64,000 nt of DNA from Tsuneonella litorea (GTDB taxonomy: Bacteria > Pseudomonadota > Alphaproteobacteria > Sphingomonadales > Sphingomonadaceae): NCBI RefSeq assembly GCF_025154015.1, contig NZ_JAOAMV010000006.1:62001-126000 (forward strand), read 5' to 3'. The position numbers and the translations under genes are program-made. Positions 55,470-63,306 of this stretch are shown one piece after another (position 1 is the first letter of the stretch; every line of letters starts with the position of its first letter). The notes beneath the pieces are model-generated. The model was not told where the DNA came from, did not search any database, and was given only the letters and a program-made list of their open reading frames with translations.

Positions 55470-55994
55470 GTGAAGCGTCTCGGCCTGCTGCGACACGCCA
55501 AGTCCGACTGGGACGATATCGGCCAGCGCGATTTCGATCGCGGGCTGAACGACCGCGGACGGCGCGGTGCGCGGCTGATCGGCGAACACATCGCCGCGCA
55601 AGGCGTGGATTTCGACCTCGTGGTCGCCAGCCCCGCCGAACGCGTCAAGGCCACCCTCGCCGAGGCGATGCCGGGTGCCGAGGTGCGGTGGGACCAGCGG
55701 ATCTACCTCGCCGACGTCGAGACACTGATGGAGGTGCTGCAGGGCTGCGGCGATGCCGACGCGGTGCTGATGGCGGGCCACAACCCGGGGATGCAGGACG
55801 TGCTGCTCAAGCTGATCCCGCCCGCCAACGAGAACGCGCTGTTCGACGAGGCGGCGGTCAAGTTCCCCACTGCGTCGTTCGCGCTGCTCGAACTCGACCT
55901 CTCCGACTGGTCACAGCTCGGCCAGCCATGCGCGAAGCTCGTCCACTTCGCCCGTCCGCGCGATCTCGACCCCGAACTCGGCCCCGAGCACTAG
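55470..55994 (+). CDS. SixA-like histidine phosphatase
   Basis: A 174-aa histidine phosphatase superfamily member. The RH motif is LGLLRHAKSDWDD (His 10) and the second His is in LMAGHNPGMQD. It could dephosphorylate phosphohistidine on phosphorelay proteins, as SixA does, but target is unknown. The start is GTG, 10 bp after the helicase stop. Converges with soxR at no spacing. Confidence 0.9.
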   Translation: MKRLGLLRHAKSDWDDIGQRDFDRGLNDRGRRGARLIGEHIAAQGVDFDLVVASPAERVKATLAEAMPGAEVRWDQRIYLADVETLMEVLQGCGDADAVLMAGHNPGMQDVLLKLIPPANENALFDEAAVKFPTASFALLELDLSDWSQLGQPCAKLVHFARPRDLDPELGPEH

Positions 55995-56438
55995 CTACCG
56001 CAGGACCCTGGGGCCCGCGCCGCCCTCGCCCCAGCGATCTTCCAGGTTGTAGAGCCGGCATTTCTTCAGGCTCAGGCAGCCGCAGCCGATGCACCCGTCG
56101 AGGTCCGCGCGGGTCTTCTCGAGCGTGGCGATCCTGGCGTCTATCGCGCTGCGCACGCGGCCGCTGATGCGCTTCCAGTCCGCAGCTGTGGGGTTGCGTC
56201 CCTGTGGCAGGCGGTCGAGCTCGCCCTCGATCTCGGCGAGCGAAAGACCGAGGTTCTGCGCGATCAGCACGAAGCTCAGCCGGCGGATATCGCCGCGCAG
56301 GAAGCGCCGCTGGTTGCCCCCGGTGCGGATCGGCTCGACCAGCCCGCGCGCTTCGTAATAGCGGATCGCCGACACGCTCAGCCCCGTGCGCCGCGCGAGT
56401 TCGCCGATGGACAGCAGGTCGGTGGATCGCAGGACCAT
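55995..56438 (-). CDS. soxR: Redox-sensitive transcriptional activator SoxR
   Basis: A 147-aa MerR-family [2Fe-2S] regulator. HTH is LLSIGELARRTGLSVSAIRYYEARGLV; cluster ligands are Cys 116, 119, 121 and 127 (C-x2-C-x-C-x5-C), complete. Oxidation by redox-cycling compounds activates it. Its operator at 56453-56472 lies between it and the VOC gene. No soxS is present, as is usual outside enterobacteria. Confidence 0.97.
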   Translation of the reverse strand: MVLRSTDLLSIGELARRTGLSVSAIRYYEARGLVEPIRTGGNQRRFLRGDIRRLSFVLIAQNLGLSLAEIEGELDRLPQGRNPTAADWKRISGRVRSAIDARIATLEKTRADLDGCIGCGCLSLKKCRLYNLEDRWGEGGAGPRVLR

Positions 56439-56452
56439 CACGAATCTCCTTG

Positions 56453-56472
56453 ACCTCAAGTTAGCTTGAGGT
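56453..56472 (+). promoter_or_regulatory. SoxR operator
   Basis: ACCTCAAGTTAGCTTGAGGT is nearly identical to the SoxR box of the E. coli soxS promoter. TTGACC (56450-56455) and CATCAA (56475-56480) are 19 bp apart, the long spacer typical of MerR-type promoters, and point toward the VOC gene. Confidence 0.93.
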
Positions 56473-56526
56473 TGCATCAACGACAAGCGGACGATTCGAT
56501 CCGCATCGACCAGAAGGAGGCGACCA

Positions 56527-56898
56527 ATGCCCACGGGCACGCTCGAACACGTCAATATCTCGGTTTCGGACCCCGACCGCATGGCCGACCTGCTCGGCAG
56601 GCTGGCGGGATGGTGGCGACGGTGGGAGGGTCCTTCGCTGATGGGCGGGCGCACGATCCACTGCGGCGACGACAACGCCTACGTCGCACTCTACCACCAC
56701 CCCGACATCTCCGGACCATTCGAGAAGGGCCTGCCCCTTCAGCACGTCGCGCTGGTGGTCGACGACCTCGACGCGGCCGAGCAAGTCGTCAGCGAGGCGG
56801 GCCTCGAGGCGATCAACCACGGCAACTACGATCCGGGCCGCCGGTTCTACTTCTTCGACTGGGACGGCATCGAATGGGAGATCGTCAGCTATGCCTGA
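56527..56898 (+). CDS. VOC/glyoxalase-family protein, SoxR-controlled
   Basis: A 123-aa vicinal-oxygen-chelate fold protein (LEHVNISVSDPDRMADLLGRL, LQHVALVVDDLDAAEQVV, FYFFDWDGIEWEIVSY). Metal-ligand candidates are the His in EHVNIS and HVALV and a late Glu. It could be a glyoxalase, dioxygenase or antibiotic-binding protein. The SoxR box in front suggests defence against redox-cycling compounds. AGGAGG precedes the start. It overlaps the MFS gene end by 10 bp. Confidence 0.9.
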   Translation: MPTGTLEHVNISVSDPDRMADLLGRLAGWWRRWEGPSLMGGRTIHCGDDNAYVALYHHPDISGPFEKGLPLQHVALVVDDLDAAEQVVSEAGLEAINHGNYDPGRRFYFFDWDGIEWEIVSYA

Positions 56899-58100
56899 AC
56901 CGCATTCGCCTGCTCGTCCCGCCCGTAGAGCCGATAGCCCAGCACGCTAAGTGCGGTGAGCACGAGGCACGAGGCGAGCACGTAGAGCGCGGTCCCTGCC
57001 CAGCCGAACGCATCGAACACCGCGGTGCCCGCCAGGCTGCCGAGGCTCCCGCCGACGAACATCATCACGATGTAGATCGTCGTCAAACGCGTCCGCACGC
57101 CAGGTTCGAGCGAGAGGAATGTCATGCGGCTGGTGACGTCAATCGCCGGGCCCACGATATTGCCGAGCAGCAGCGGGATCATCAGCAGCCAGAGGTTCCC
57201 GCCGAACGGCAGCAGTAACGCGCAGCCCGCCGTCTGGACGATCGCGAAGGTCACCCGCGCGCGCCGCGGGCCGATCCGGTCGGCGAGCCGCCCCCACCGC
57301 GGGGTCGTTATCACGCTGACCGCGGCGAACCCGGCGAGGTAGCCGACCACGTCGGTGCCGTAGCCCATCTGAGGCCCGGTCAGGTGCAGCGCGAGGCCCA
57401 GCCACAGCGCGATGAACTGGCCGAAACCGATCCCCTGGATCGCGCCCGACACCAGGATCTCGCGGTGCGTGCGGACGAGCGTCGCGAGCGAAAGCAGCAG
57501 CCGGCCGTAGGGCAGCGGACTTGCCTCGCGCTCGGCCGCCCCCTTCGACATGATCCGCGGCAACGCGAAAGTGATCGCGATCATCGCCCCGCTCGCCAGC
57601 CAGTAAACCGTGCGCCAGCCGAAATAGTGCGCGATCACGCCCGCCCCCACCCGCGCGATGAGGATGCCGAAGATGACCCCGGCAGTCAGCGTCGCGGTCA
57701 CGTGGCCCAGCCGCTCGGGCGCGACGCGCTTGGACGCGTAGGCCGGCAGCAGGTAGGGCGCGATGGTGAAGAACCCCAGCAGCGTCGAGCCGGCGGTGAA
57801 CAGCGCGAAACTCTGCGCCAGCGTCATCCCCACCAGACCGGCGCACTGACCGATCGTGAAGACGATGGTCAGCGTCCGGTTCGAATAGCGGTCGCCCAGC
57901 GGCAGGAGCAGCAGGATGCCTACCGCGACCGCCAACTGGTTCAGCGCGGGCACCAGTCCGATCCGCGCGGCGCTGACGCCGAAATGCGCCGCGACCTCGC
58001 CGATGATCGGGTGAATGTAATAGGCATTCGCGGTGACCACCGCGGCGGCCAGCGCGAGCAGGTATTCCTGCCCCGTCGTGAGGAGGCGTGGCTGGGTCAC
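56889..58100 (-). CDS. MFS transporter, 12-TM efflux type
   Basis: A 403-aa major facilitator superfamily protein with 12 predicted TM segments, related to drug-efflux transporters (GDRYSNRTLTIVFTIGQCAGL near the TM2-TM3 loop; GRLADRIGPRRARV in the second half). Start is GTG at 58100. Substrate unknown. It is convergent with the SoxR-controlled VOC gene; joint function is possible but not shown. Confidence 0.9.
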   Translation of the reverse strand: MTQPRLLTTGQEYLLALAAAVVTANAYYIHPIIGEVAAHFGVSAARIGLVPALNQLAVAVGILLLLPLGDRYSNRTLTIVFTIGQCAGLVGMTLAQSFALFTAGSTLLGFFTIAPYLLPAYASKRVAPERLGHVTATLTAGVIFGILIARVGAGVIAHYFGWRTVYWLASGAMIAITFALPRIMSKGAAEREASPLPYGRLLLSLATLVRTHREILVSGAIQGIGFGQFIALWLGLALHLTGPQMGYGTDVVGYLAGFAAVSVITTPRWGRLADRIGPRRARVTFAIVQTAGCALLLPFGGNLWLLMIPLLLGNIVGPAIDVTSRMTFLSLEPGVRTRLTTIYIVMMFVGGSLGSLAGTAVFDAFGWAGTALYVLASCLVLTALSVLGYRLYGRDEQANAVQA

Positions 58101-58110
58101 GATGGCGCCC

Positions 58111-58740
58111 CTAGAGCAGCGGCTTCTGCGCCGGACGCTCGCCGGTCACCCACAGCGCGTCGGTGCGGTCCACTGCCAGCGCGAGGTCGCAGGTCCGCGC
58201 CAACGCGAGCGCCTCGCTCTCGTCGCCGCCGAGCCAGCCGGGCCATTGTGCGGGGGTGAGAATCACCGGCATCCGGTCGTGCACGTCGACCATCTGCGAA
58301 CAGGCGTCGGCCATGACCATCGCGTAGGAATGCCCCCATTCCGCCGTCGGCCGCCATAGCCCGGCGACCGCGAACAGTTCGTGCCCCGCAAGCGAATACC
58401 AGGTGCGCGTCATCTGGCCCGGCTTGCCCTCGGCCTCGGCCCACTGGGTCACCGGGATCAGGCAGCGGCGCCTGGCGAAGCTGTCGCGCCAGAACGCGGT
58501 CGTCAGCTTGTCGTCGCGCGCGTTGGTCACCGGCTTGGGCTTCAGCGGCTGGCCCCTCTTGCCCTTGAGCACGACGGGGAAGCCCCAGTGCATCTGGCGC
58601 ACCCGTCCCTCCGCGACGACGAGCCCGGGGTAACCGGGGTAGAGTTCCTCGGCGAAGTTGGCGCCCGCCGCGTCGTTGATCGCGTCGAACCACTTGGCCA
58701 CCTCGTCGGCGTTCTTCGTCATGCGGTAGAGGTTGCACAT
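58111..58740 (-). CDS. SOS-response-associated peptidase family (SRAP/YedK)
   Basis: A 209-aa protein that forms thiazolidine crosslinks to abasic sites in single-stranded DNA. The start MCNLYRMT places catalytic Cys 2 after Met removal. Other conserved residues are in RCLIPVTQWAE (Asn/Glu-type active site) and DVHDRMPVIL (His). The ATG at 58740 is chosen over an upstream in-frame TTG because Cys 2 must be N-terminal. Confidence 0.95.
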   Translation of the reverse strand: MCNLYRMTKNADEVAKWFDAINDAAGANFAEELYPGYPGLVVAEGRVRQMHWGFPVVLKGKRGQPLKPKPVTNARDDKLTTAFWRDSFARRRCLIPVTQWAEAEGKPGQMTRTWYSLAGHELFAVAGLWRPTAEWGHSYAMVMADACSQMVDVHDRMPVILTPAQWPGWLGGDESEALALARTCDLALAVDRTDALWVTGERPAQKPLL

Positions 58741-58752
58741 CAACCGCGGACC

Positions 58753-59655
58753 TCAGGCATTGCCGGCGACGAAGCAGGCAGCGGCCATCAGCAGGCCCGC
58801 GGTCCGGTTCGACCGGAAGCGCGCGAGCGGATTGGCGGGATCGTCCGGATCAAGCGTCAGGCCCTGCCACAGCAGGTGCGCACCGACCGGTGCCAGCGCG
58901 AGCAGTGCGATCCAGTCCGCGCGCAGCAGCCAGAACGACAGCCCCCACAGCGTGAGGGCAAGGCAATAGAACGCGAGGACCGCCGCCTGGACCCCGTCGC
59001 CGAGCCGCAGCGCGCTCGAGCGGATGCCGACCAGCGCGTCATCCTCGCGGTCCTGCAGCGCGTAGATCGTGTCGTACCCCATGCACCAGAAGAATGCCCC
59101 CGCGTAGAGCGCGGCCACGACCTCGAGGTGATCGAGCCGGATCTGCGTCCAGCCGACCAGCGTACCCCAGGTGAAGACGAGGCCGAGCCATGCCTGAGGC
59201 CACCAGGTGATCCGCTTCATGAAGGGGTACGCGGCGACGAGCGCGAGGCTTCCCAGCGCGACGAGCTGCGCCTGCCAGCGCAGTTGCAGCAGCACGACGA
59301 GCCCTACCGCGCACAGCGCCAGCAGCCACATCCATGCGGTCCGCACCGGGACCCGCCCGCTCGCCACCGGGCGCGAGGCGGTGCGGGCGACCTGCCGGTC
59401 GAGGTCGGCATCGACGATATCGTTGTAGGCGCATCCCGCCCCGCGCATCGCGATGCTGCCGAGAAGCAGCCAGCCGAGCAGGGCGAACTGCCACCCCGCC
59501 CCCGCCAGCCAGACGCCCCAGGCGCAGGGCCAGAACAGCAGCCACCAGCCTATCGGCCGGTCGAACCGCGCGAGAAGGGCGAGGTCGCGCGGGCGTTCCG
59601 GCAGGGCGGACACGAGGCCGCGGTGCTGGCTGTCAGGGGTAATCGCATCGCTCAC
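58753..59655 (-). CDS. ubiA: 4-hydroxybenzoate polyprenyltransferase
   Basis: Inner-membrane prenyltransferase (300 aa) that joins 4-hydroxybenzoate to the polyprenyl tail in ubiquinone synthesis. Asp-rich motifs are NDIVDADLDRQ (78-88) and YALQDREDDALVG; about 8-9 TM helices. Start is read as GTG at 59655, since the longer upstream frame is not family-like. Works with IspB (12393-13409). Divergent from rsmE, 40 bp apart. Confidence 0.96.
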   Translation of the reverse strand: MSDAITPDSQHRGLVSALPERPRDLALLARFDRPIGWWLLFWPCAWGVWLAGAGWQFALLGWLLLGSIAMRGAGCAYNDIVDADLDRQVARTASRPVASGRVPVRTAWMWLLALCAVGLVVLLQLRWQAQLVALGSLALVAAYPFMKRITWWPQAWLGLVFTWGTLVGWTQIRLDHLEVVAALYAGAFFWCMGYDTIYALQDREDDALVGIRSSALRLGDGVQAAVLAFYCLALTLWGLSFWLLRADWIALLALAPVGAHLLWQGLTLDPDDPANPLARFRSNRTAGLLMAAACFVAGNA

Positions 59656-59695
59656 GGCTTGTCCCCTACCCTCCCCCGTGCCACCTGCAAAGCAT

Positions 59696-60454
59696 ATGCC
59701 CGCAACACCCGCCTGGCCGCCGCGCTCCGCTCCACGCCTGTTCGTGCCGCCGACGCTTGCACTGGGCGCGCAGGTCACGGTCGAAGGCAACCAGGCGCAC
59801 TACCTGTCGCGGGTGATGCGGGCTTCGCCCGGCGATGCGGTGATCCTGTGTGACGACCAGACCGGGGAATGGGCGGCACAGGTCGTCGCGGCGGACCGGC
59901 GCACGGTCGTGCTCGACCCCGTCGAACGATTGCGCCCGCGTGAGGAGGTACCGGACTTCTGGCTCTGCGCCGCGCTGCTCAAGAAGGACCGGTTCGACAT
60001 GGTGATCGAAAAGGCGACCGAGCTCGGGGTCGCCCGGATCCAGCCGGTCGTGACCCGCCGGTGCGTGGCCGACAAGCTCAACCTCGATCGCGCCCGGACG
60101 GTGATGATCGAGGCCGCCGAGCAATGCGCCCGGACTGCCCTGCCCGAGATCGCGCAGCCCGTGACCCTGGCGGCGCTCCTGCGCGACTGGCCGCAGGCCC
60201 GTGCGCTGTTCTTCGCCGACGAGTCTGGCGGCGAACCCGTTGCGACCGCGTTCGGCCGCGGCGGTTCGCCCGCCGCCGTGCTCACCGGCCCCGAGGGCGG
60301 TTTCGACGACGGCGAGCGCGCCGCCATTCGCGCGTGCGCGCAAGCGGTCCCGATCTCGCTCGGCCCGCGCATCCTGCGCGGCGAGACCGCGGCGATCGCC
60401 GCAACCTCGCTGTGGATGGGGACGGTGGGCGACTGGCCAGCCAGAGAAGATTAA
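59696..60454 (+). CDS. rsmE: 16S rRNA (uracil1498-N3)-methyltransferase
   Basis: A 252-aa SPOUT enzyme that methylates U1498. N-terminal PUA-like domain (PRLFVPPTLALGAQVTVEGNQAHYLSRVMR), core AALLKKDRFDMVIEKATELGV, and knot motifs LTGPEGGFDDGE and SLGPRILRGETA are diagnostic. It precedes gshA by 41 bp on the same strand, so they may share a transcript. Confidence 0.97.
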   Translation: MPATPAWPPRSAPRLFVPPTLALGAQVTVEGNQAHYLSRVMRASPGDAVILCDDQTGEWAAQVVAADRRTVVLDPVERLRPREEVPDFWLCAALLKKDRFDMVIEKATELGVARIQPVVTRRCVADKLNLDRARTVMIEAAEQCARTALPEIAQPVTLAALLRDWPQARALFFADESGGEPVATAFGRGGSPAAVLTGPEGGFDDGERAAIRACAQAVPISLGPRILRGETAAIAATSLWMGTVGDWPARED

Positions 60455-60495
60455 ATCGCTGGCGCACAGCTTTTACGTTTTCTAGTGCCACCCGC

Positions 60496-61866
60496 ATGAG
60501 CACGCGGCAGGCCTCCGAGGCGGACGACCCCATCATCGAGAGCCGCGACCAGCTCGTGGTCCCCATGGCCGCCGGCGAAAAGCCGCGCGAGGCCTGGCGC
60601 ATCGGCACCGAGCACGAGAAGCTCGTCTACAAGCTGCCAGACTATCACGCCCCTTCTTACGACGAGGCCTGCGGCATACGCGATCTCCTGATGTCGCTCA
60701 CTCGGTTCGGCTGGAACCCGGTCGAGGAAGACGGCAAGGTCATCGCGATGAGCGGGCCGGACGGCACCGTCAGCCTCGAACCCGCGGGACAGCTCGAACT
60801 CTCGGGCGCGCCTGTGGTGAACCTGCACCAGACCTGCGCCGAGACCGGCCGCCATCTGACCCAGGTCAAGGCGATCGGCGAGAAGTGCGGGGTCGGCTTT
60901 CTCGGCCTCGGGATGTGGCCGGACAAGAACCGCGAAGAGCTGCCGATCATGCCCAAGGGTCGCTACGCGATCATGATGCGGCACATGCCGCGGGTCGGCT
61001 CGCTGGGCCTCGACATGATGCTGCGGACCTGCACGATCCAGACAAACCTCGACTATTCGAGCGAGGCGGACATGGCGCAGAAGTTCCGCGTTTCGCTCGC
61101 ACTCCAGCCGCTCGCCACCGCGCTGTTCGCGAACTCGCCGTTCACCGAAGGCAGGCCCAACGGCTACCTCAGCTACCGCAGCCACATCTGGTCGGATACC
61201 GATCCGCAGCGCACCGGCATGATCCCTTTCGTGTTCGAGGACGGGTTCGGCTACGAACGCTACGCCGACTACATGCTCGACGTGCCGATGTACTTCGTCT
61301 TCCGCGACGGCAAGTACATCGACGCGGCGGGCCTCAGCTTTCGCGACTTCCTCAAGGGCGAGCTGTCGGTCCTTCCGGGCGAAAAGCCGCGCATGAGCGA
61401 CTGGTGGGACCACCTGTCGACCGCGTTTCCCGAGGTGCGGCTGAAGTCTTTTCTCGAGATGCGCGGCGCCGACGGGGGCCCATGGAGCCGGATCTGCGCG
61501 CTGCCCGCGCTGTGGGTCGGCCTGCTCTACGATTCCGGCGCGCTCGACGCGGCGTGGGATCTCGTGAAGGACTGGTCGATGGAGGAACGCGAGGCGTTGC
61601 GCGCGGCGGTTCCCAGGCACGCGCTCGACGCGCCGGTGCCGGGCGGCCGCACCTTGCGCGACATCGCGCCCGAGGTGCTGAAGATCGCGCGGGCCGGCCT
61701 TGCCGCACGCGGCGAGCTCAACTCGAGCGGTGACAACGAGACCGGCTTCCTCGAGGCGCTCGACGAGATCGTCGCCAGCGGCAAGGTCCCCGCCCAGCGC
61801 CTTCTCGACAAGTTCCACGGCGAGTGGAACGGCGACATCACGCGGGTCTACAAGTACAGCTTCTGA
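60496..61866 (+). CDS. gshA: Glutamate-cysteine ligase, alphaproteobacterial/plant type
   Basis: First enzyme of glutathione synthesis (456 aa), joining Glu and Cys with ATP. IGTEHEKLVYKL near the start, SLEPAGQLELSG, and FLGLGMWPDKNREELPIMPKGRY are characteristic of this class, distinct from E. coli GshA. The ATG at 60496 fits. Its stop is directly against the stop of the convergent membrane gene. Confidence 0.96.
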   Translation: MSTRQASEADDPIIESRDQLVVPMAAGEKPREAWRIGTEHEKLVYKLPDYHAPSYDEACGIRDLLMSLTRFGWNPVEEDGKVIAMSGPDGTVSLEPAGQLELSGAPVVNLHQTCAETGRHLTQVKAIGEKCGVGFLGLGMWPDKNREELPIMPKGRYAIMMRHMPRVGSLGLDMMLRTCTIQTNLDYSSEADMAQKFRVSLALQPLATALFANSPFTEGRPNGYLSYRSHIWSDTDPQRTGMIPFVFEDGFGYERYADYMLDVPMYFVFRDGKYIDAAGLSFRDFLKGELSVLPGEKPRMSDWWDHLSTAFPEVRLKSFLEMRGADGGPWSRICALPALWVGLLYDSGALDAAWDLVKDWSMEEREALRAAVPRHALDAPVPGGRTLRDIAPEVLKIARAGLAARGELNSSGDNETGFLEALDEIVASGKVPAQRLLDKFHGEWNGDITRVYKYSF

Positions 61867-63249
61867 CTATTCGGCCGGCTGCGCTACCGGATCGAACCCG
61901 CGCACCCGCACGCCGAGGCGCCGCTTGAGCCGCGTGAGCGGCGCGGTGACGAGGCCGTGCTCGCTCATCCACGCATGGTAGGCGCGGTACTTTGCATCCT
62001 CATGCCAGAGGTGGTCCTCCTCGGTCCGCGCGCGCCAGTAGTAGATCAGGTTGACCAGCAACAGGCTCGCCACGTTGCGCACCGCATCGGTCGCCGAGGC
62101 GTTGGTGACGAGGAACGGCAGCGTCGAGAGCCACCAGAACAGGTTCTTGCTGAGGTACGCGGGGTGCCGCGTGAAACGGTAGGGCCCATTCGTCAGCACC
62201 CCGCGATAGGTGAGGTTGGAGAACCGTAGCCCGAAGGCAACCGTCGCCCAGGCGTAGATGCCGGTGAGCGCCACCAGCAGCATGGCCCATATCCACATCA
62301 GCAGCGGCTGGCCGGCGAGCCAGACTGTCCAGTTCGCGTCGCCCTGCCCGGGCGTCCCGAACTCGTAGCCGAGCAGGCCCGAGCCCATAATCGCAAAGAC
62401 GAAGGGCGGATAGCACATCAGCGCGGCCAGCCAGCCGGCGAGATAGGGATTGCCGCTGCGGATGTGCGCGTCGAGCGGGCGGAATGTCATAAGGTAGCCG
62501 ACCGTTCCGATCTGCACGTCGACCAGGAACAGCAACGTGATCAGCGCCATGCCGATCGCCGCGGGATCGCGGGAGATGCTGGCAAAATCCGCGTTCACCG
62601 CGGCGGCGAACCCCGGCGGCAGGATCGAGATCATGAACGCGCCGAAGAACCCCTTGATGATCCACGCCCGCCAGTGCTTCTTAACCGCCTCGAAGTCGTG
62701 CGCCTCGCGCCCGAACAGCATGGCGCCGAAATGCCAGGACTGGTCGCGCGGGTTTTCCAGGTAGCGGTCGAGCCACATTACGTAGGGCACCGACAGCACG
62801 AACAGCGGGACCGCCGCAGCTTCGAGAACCCGCATCGCGAACAGGTATTGTCCGTCCCAGTACCAGCGCCCGAGCGCATAGGTACAGGCGAGGATGATCC
62901 ACGTCACCCACAGGCCCGCCAGCTTCACCAGCGACGTGCGTGCCGTCTGCGAAAGCGGCCGGCACCGCGACCAGTCGATGCCCGTCGAGGCGCGGCGGTG
63001 GACCTTGTCGACCATCAGCGAGACCGCCACCATCGGCGCGGTGGAGAACAGCATCGCGGCGACCGCGGCGTTCGGGCCGTCGAGCCGGGCGCGCGGTCCG
63101 GGGATGGCGACGGTTTCGGCGATCAGCGGCCAGTGGCGGCAGACCGCGATCCACGCGAAGAGGCCCGCAAGCCCCGCGAGCCCCACCCACGGCGAAACGT
63201 CGCTCTTAGGCGGAGCGTCAGGTAATGCGTGGGCACTCGCGTTCGTCAC
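61867..63249 (-). CDS. Multi-TM protein with C-terminal ICMT-like methyltransferase domain
   Basis: A 460-aa integral membrane protein. About eight to ten hydrophobic segments fill residues 20-320. The C-terminal part (about 325-445) has the isoprenylcysteine/phospholipid methyltransferase pattern: GVLTNGPYRFTRHPAYLSKNLFWW and a late EEDHLWHEDAKYRAYHAWM. SAM-dependent methylation of a lipid-like substrate is likely; identity unknown. The long N-terminal membrane region is unusual for ICMT. bamB is upstream on the same strand. Confidence 0.88.
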   Translation of the reverse strand: MTNASAHALPDAPPKSDVSPWVGLAGLAGLFAWIAVCRHWPLIAETVAIPGPRARLDGPNAAVAAMLFSTAPMVAVSLMVDKVHRRASTGIDWSRCRPLSQTARTSLVKLAGLWVTWIILACTYALGRWYWDGQYLFAMRVLEAAAVPLFVLSVPYVMWLDRYLENPRDQSWHFGAMLFGREAHDFEAVKKHWRAWIIKGFFGAFMISILPPGFAAAVNADFASISRDPAAIGMALITLLFLVDVQIGTVGYLMTFRPLDAHIRSGNPYLAGWLAALMCYPPFVFAIMGSGLLGYEFGTPGQGDANWTVWLAGQPLLMWIWAMLLVALTGIYAWATVAFGLRFSNLTYRGVLTNGPYRFTRHPAYLSKNLFWWLSTLPFLVTNASATDAVRNVASLLLVNLIYYWRARTEEDHLWHEDAKYRAYHAWMSEHGLVTAPLTRLKRRLGVRVRGFDPVAQPAE

Positions 63250-63306
63250 ACGCCCGCGTTAACCGCAAAGGGTTAAACAGCCGGTAAGCGCCCCTCGGAC
63301 CGGGTT

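Noticed and set aside
63258-63276. TTAA-N10-TTAA upstream of the ICMT-like gene as a CtrA site
   Set aside because: Spacing is not the canonical N7, so a CtrA claim is not supported.
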